A stretch of DNA of 64,000 nt, from NCBI GenBank assembly GCA_036525185.1, contig DATDAW010000030.1, forward strand, positions 25,718 to 89,717. Direction: 5' to 3'. The notes below the pieces were generated by a model, which did not search any database, was not told where the DNA came from, and saw only the letters and a program-made list of their open reading frames with translations. Numbering within the stretch: the stretch's first letter is position 1; each line of letters begins with the position of its first letter. This DNA is from DATDAW01 sp036525185. Its GTDB lineage: Bacteria > Verrucomicrobiota > Verrucomicrobiia > Chthoniobacterales > DASVRZ01. Below are positions 61,916 to 64,000 of the stretch, in pieces. The translations under genes and the position numbers were made by a program.

Positions 61916-62787
61916 GATTCCCGTTTATCTGATTCCTCGGGATTTCCCACCCCGCGAATCGGCTCGCCGGCAGGCTCCTCCAGCGTCTCTTCCTCGTCGT
62001 TATCCTCTTCAATTTCCTTGCGCAATCGCAGCGAAACGAACGGCCGGAAAAACCCATACAAAAGATACGTGATGAACAGAATCGCGGGAAGCCAGCGATA
62101 ATAGTAAATGGTTAGAACCAGGATTACTACAATCGCCAGAAATTTCTTGGGCGACTTATGCGTTTTCCAATTGATCGCTTTGAAGCTGGGATACTTGAAT
62201 CGGCTGAACATCATGAACGACAGAAACAAGAGCAGCGGTGGAAGCGCATATTTCCACCTCCCGATCTCGCGCTCACTTTCCTGCAAGCCCAACATGAACA
62301 GCGTGATCGATGCCGTCACCCCCGCAGCGGCGGGTATCGGAAAACCGGAAAAATCGGCGTCCGCACCGGCGCCGGGCTGTTTCGCGGCAGCGACGCAGTT
62401 AAATCGCGCAAGCCGAAGCGTGCCGCAGGTTAAATAAACAACGGCAACAAGCCACCCAAGGCGAAATTCCTGCAGAACGATTCGATAGACTAACAATGCC
62501 GGCGCGACACCGAAGGAGACGACGTCCGCCAGCGAGTCGAATTCCCGGCCAAACGGACTATCGCTCCCCCCCAGCCGCGCGACACGGCCGTCGAGCAAAT
62601 CGAAGACACAGGCAGCAAGGATGAATACGATCGCTTCGTGATAATGCGGATACGGATTTCGCTCCTGCACCTGCAACAGGGCGCCTTCCAGGATGCGCAA
62701 AATCGCCGCAAAACCGCAGAAAAGGTTTCCCGCCGTCATCAGATTCGGCAGGAGATAAATCTTTGGTTCGTAACTCCCGTTTTTCAT
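61912..62787 (-). CDS. pssA: CDP-diacylglycerol-serine O-phosphatidyltransferase
   Basis: A 291-residue integral membrane enzyme from ATG 62787 that makes phosphatidylserine from CDP-diacylglycerol and serine. The CDP-alcohol phosphatidyltransferase motif D-x2-D-G-x2-A-R...G-x3-D-x3-D is read in FDLLDGRVARLGGSDSPFGR and EFDSLADVVSFG. YLLPNLMTAGNLFCGFAAI precedes it, and about six to eight membrane helices are present. The C-terminus is acidic (EIEEDNDEEETLEE). It overlaps psd by 4 nt and the next gene by 4 nt. Confidence 0.93.
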   Translation of the reverse strand: MKNGSYEPKIYLLPNLMTAGNLFCGFAAILRILEGALLQVQERNPYPHYHEAIVFILAACVFDLLDGRVARLGGSDSPFGREFDSLADVVSFGVAPALLVYRIVLQEFRLGWLVAVVYLTCGTLRLARFNCVAAAKQPGAGADADFSGFPIPAAAGVTASITLFMLGLQESEREIGRWKYALPPLLLFLSFMMFSRFKYPSFKAINWKTHKSPKKFLAIVVILVLTIYYYRWLPAILFITYLLYGFFRPFVSLRLRKEIEEDNDEEETLEEPAGEPIRGVGNPEESDKRES

Positions 62788-63422
62788 GGCTCCGCCAGTT
62801 CTGCGATGGGAGTCGAACCACATTTCACGCGGTCGCCAACTTTCACCAACAGCGAGGCATTCAGTGGAAGATACACCTCCGTGCGTGAGCCGAAGCGGAT
62901 CATTCCAAAATGTTCACCTTTCTTGACGACATCGCCTACCTGGCTCCACGGCACAATGCGCCGGGCAATCGCGCCGGTAATCTGCCGGACAACAAGCGTG
63001 GCACGCGGATTTTCAAAAGCCCACGTAACGTATTCGTTGAGCCGGGTGGCGTCCGGATGCCGGGCGTCAAGATATTGCCCGACGTGACGTTCGCGATGAA
63101 TGACCCTGCCTTCAACCGGCGCGCGGTTGGTGTGGACGTCGAAAACGGAAAGGAAAATCCCAACCCGTTGCATGGGCTGTTTGAGAACTTCGTCTTCCAG
63201 AATTTCCGGGACGATGTCTGCCACAACTCCGTCCGCCGCCGCGACCACGAGCAGTTCCCCTGGTGGAATGCTGCGGACGGGGTCGCGAAAAAAGTAGAAA
63301 ACATAAATGACGAGCAACACCCAAAATGAGACGAGCCAAGCGCTTAACCAGGACGACGCGATTGCCAGCGAGACCAGAATCGCCAAAATCCATCGTGCTT
63401 CAAATATTGTCTGCCAGCGCAT
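62784..63422 (-). CDS. psd: Phosphatidylserine decarboxylase (short type)
   Basis: A 212-residue enzyme of the short PSD-A class that decarboxylates phosphatidylserine to phosphatidylethanolamine. The N-terminal helices (WILAILVSLAIASSWLSAWL, then SFWVLLVIYVFYFFRDP) anchor it. VGIFLSVFDVHTNRAPVEG is conserved in the family, and self-cleavage to the pyruvoyl form should occur at G178-S179 in GMIRFGSRTEVYLP. It precedes pssA in the same operon, so the serine-to-ethanolamine pathway is encoded together. Confidence 0.94.
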   Translation of the reverse strand: MRWQTIFEARWILAILVSLAIASSWLSAWLVSFWVLLVIYVFYFFRDPVRSIPPGELLVVAAADGVVADIVPEILEDEVLKQPMQRVGIFLSVFDVHTNRAPVEGRVIHRERHVGQYLDARHPDATRLNEYVTWAFENPRATLVVRQITGAIARRIVPWSQVGDVVKKGEHFGMIRFGSRTEVYLPLNASLLVKVGDRVKCGSTPIAELAEP

Positions 63423-63614
63423 CAGCGCAGTCTCTTTCTGGGGCGACCTCCGTCAAGCGATTCCTCAAACGGGAATCTGGAAGGCCGCGAAAAATCGCGA
63501 TTGACAACGTTGTCATTCTCCCTAATCTTTCGCCCATCAGCGTCTTGTCACCCACCATTCACCCCCATTTGAACCATGCTCGACTTGCCCTTCTTCGCTG
63601 CTCATTCCGCAGTC

Positions 63615-64000
63615 ATGACTTCCGTCCGGATTCCCTTCCTCCACTCGCTTTTTAGATCCCTGCTGGTAGCGGGTGTCGCTTTAACGTCTGCCGCCATGGT
63701 GCACGCCGCGCCGCCTCCGCCAGACACGAAAGCCAACCTGATCCTGTTCGATTTTGGCGATGCGAATGATAAAAAAATCCGCGATGCGGCTATTGCACGC
63801 TTCAACAAACGCTATCCCAAGGTTAAAGTTGTCGATCAGTTCAACCCCATCACCTCCTGGTCGGACTATCTCGACAAACTAATCACACTTAGCATTTCCG
63901 GGAAGGCGCCGGACGCCATTCACATCGCAACCGAGGGCGTCCAGTTAGGCATACAAAAACGCCTGCTTCGTCCATTGAACGACTTCTCGGAGAACGATTC
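63615..64000 (+). CDS. ABC transporter extracellular solute-binding protein (3' partial)
   Basis: The frame from ATG 63615 runs off the window after 128 codons. MTSVRIPFLHSLFRSLLVAG then VALTSAAMVHAAPPPP is a signal peptide, with cleavage likely after HAA. The mature part, NLILFDFGDANDKKIRDAAI, ARFNKRYPKVKVVDQFNPI and SGKAPDAIHIATEGV, is the N-terminal lobe of an SBP_bac_1 (sugar-type) binding protein. It is divergent from psd, across a 192-nt gap. Ligand unknown. Confidence 0.8.
   Translation, partial: MTSVRIPFLHSLFRSLLVAGVALTSAAMVHAAPPPPDTKANLILFDFGDANDKKIRDAAIARFNKRYPKVKVVDQFNPITSWSDYLDKLITLSISGKAPDAIHIATEGVQLGIQKRLLRPLNDFSEND

Overview
The window looks like a moderately GC-rich Gram-negative bacterial chromosome, most likely from the Verrucomicrobiota (PVC group). 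This rests on gene content and a few family resemblances (a proline-rich lipoprotein with a DPYTNKVFRVP tail, a DUF6717 protein, a DUF2292/YezD protein beside sulfate transport genes, an actinobacterial-type GlgA, weak use of Shine-Dalgarno sites). It is an inference; no rRNA or other phylogenetic marker is present.

Positions 1-30300 are one large surface-polysaccharide locus. About 20 glycosyltransferase genes run on the + strand, many joined by 4-nt ATGA overlaps: GT4, GT2, GT8, GT14 and two GT10 (fucosyltransferase-type) enzymes. Among them sit a Gfo/Idh/MocA oxidoreductase, an NAD-dependent epimerase, a SAM methyltransferase, a WcaF-like acetyltransferase and a polytopic membrane protein. 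The run ends in a WaaE-like GT2 and a WecG/TagA/CpsF enzyme, facing an O-antigen ligase/polymerase on the - strand. A polyprenyl-phosphate sugar transferase (45332-46738), which could start the same kind of glycan, lies apart beside a divergent NusG/RfaH-like factor and a two-component pair. No flippase, copolymerase or outer-membrane exporter is in the window.

Positions 30976-42700 are housekeeping and small operons: pdxH, a secreted M13 peptidase, three overlapping genes of unknown role (one DUF6717), glgA, a proline-rich lipoprotein, the sulfate ABC transporter cysT-cysW-cysA with an M14-type zinc hydrolase and a YezD-like protein but no substrate-binding protein, a SIS-domain isomerase and tRNA-Glu(CTC). 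tRNA-Arg(ACG) is near 46.9 kb.

Positions 47096-53315 are a glycerol/dihydroxyacetone module on the - strand: glpF, dhaK, dhaL and one long protein joining DhaM-type EIIA, HPr and a complete Enzyme I. A divergent AraC regulator flanks it.

Positions 53336-58038 are a bufferin-type RiPP operon, the most interesting system here: a secreted precursor with eight cysteines at nearly perfect six-residue spacing, a DUF692/MNIO enzyme, a DUF2063 partner, a secreted MsrB lacking zinc cysteines, DoxX, an ECF sigma factor and its likely membrane anti-sigma. A strong nested hairpin and two short palindromes precede it. The operon probably makes and regulates a periplasmic metal-binding or redox-protective peptide.

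Positions 58048-63422 (- strand) hold psd, pssA and a GT81-like glycosyltransferase joined by ATGA overlaps, followed by a large secreted protein in which a GDPD domain, apparently circularly permuted, is nested inside a phytase-like domain. The window ends in the start of an ABC solute-binding protein gene.
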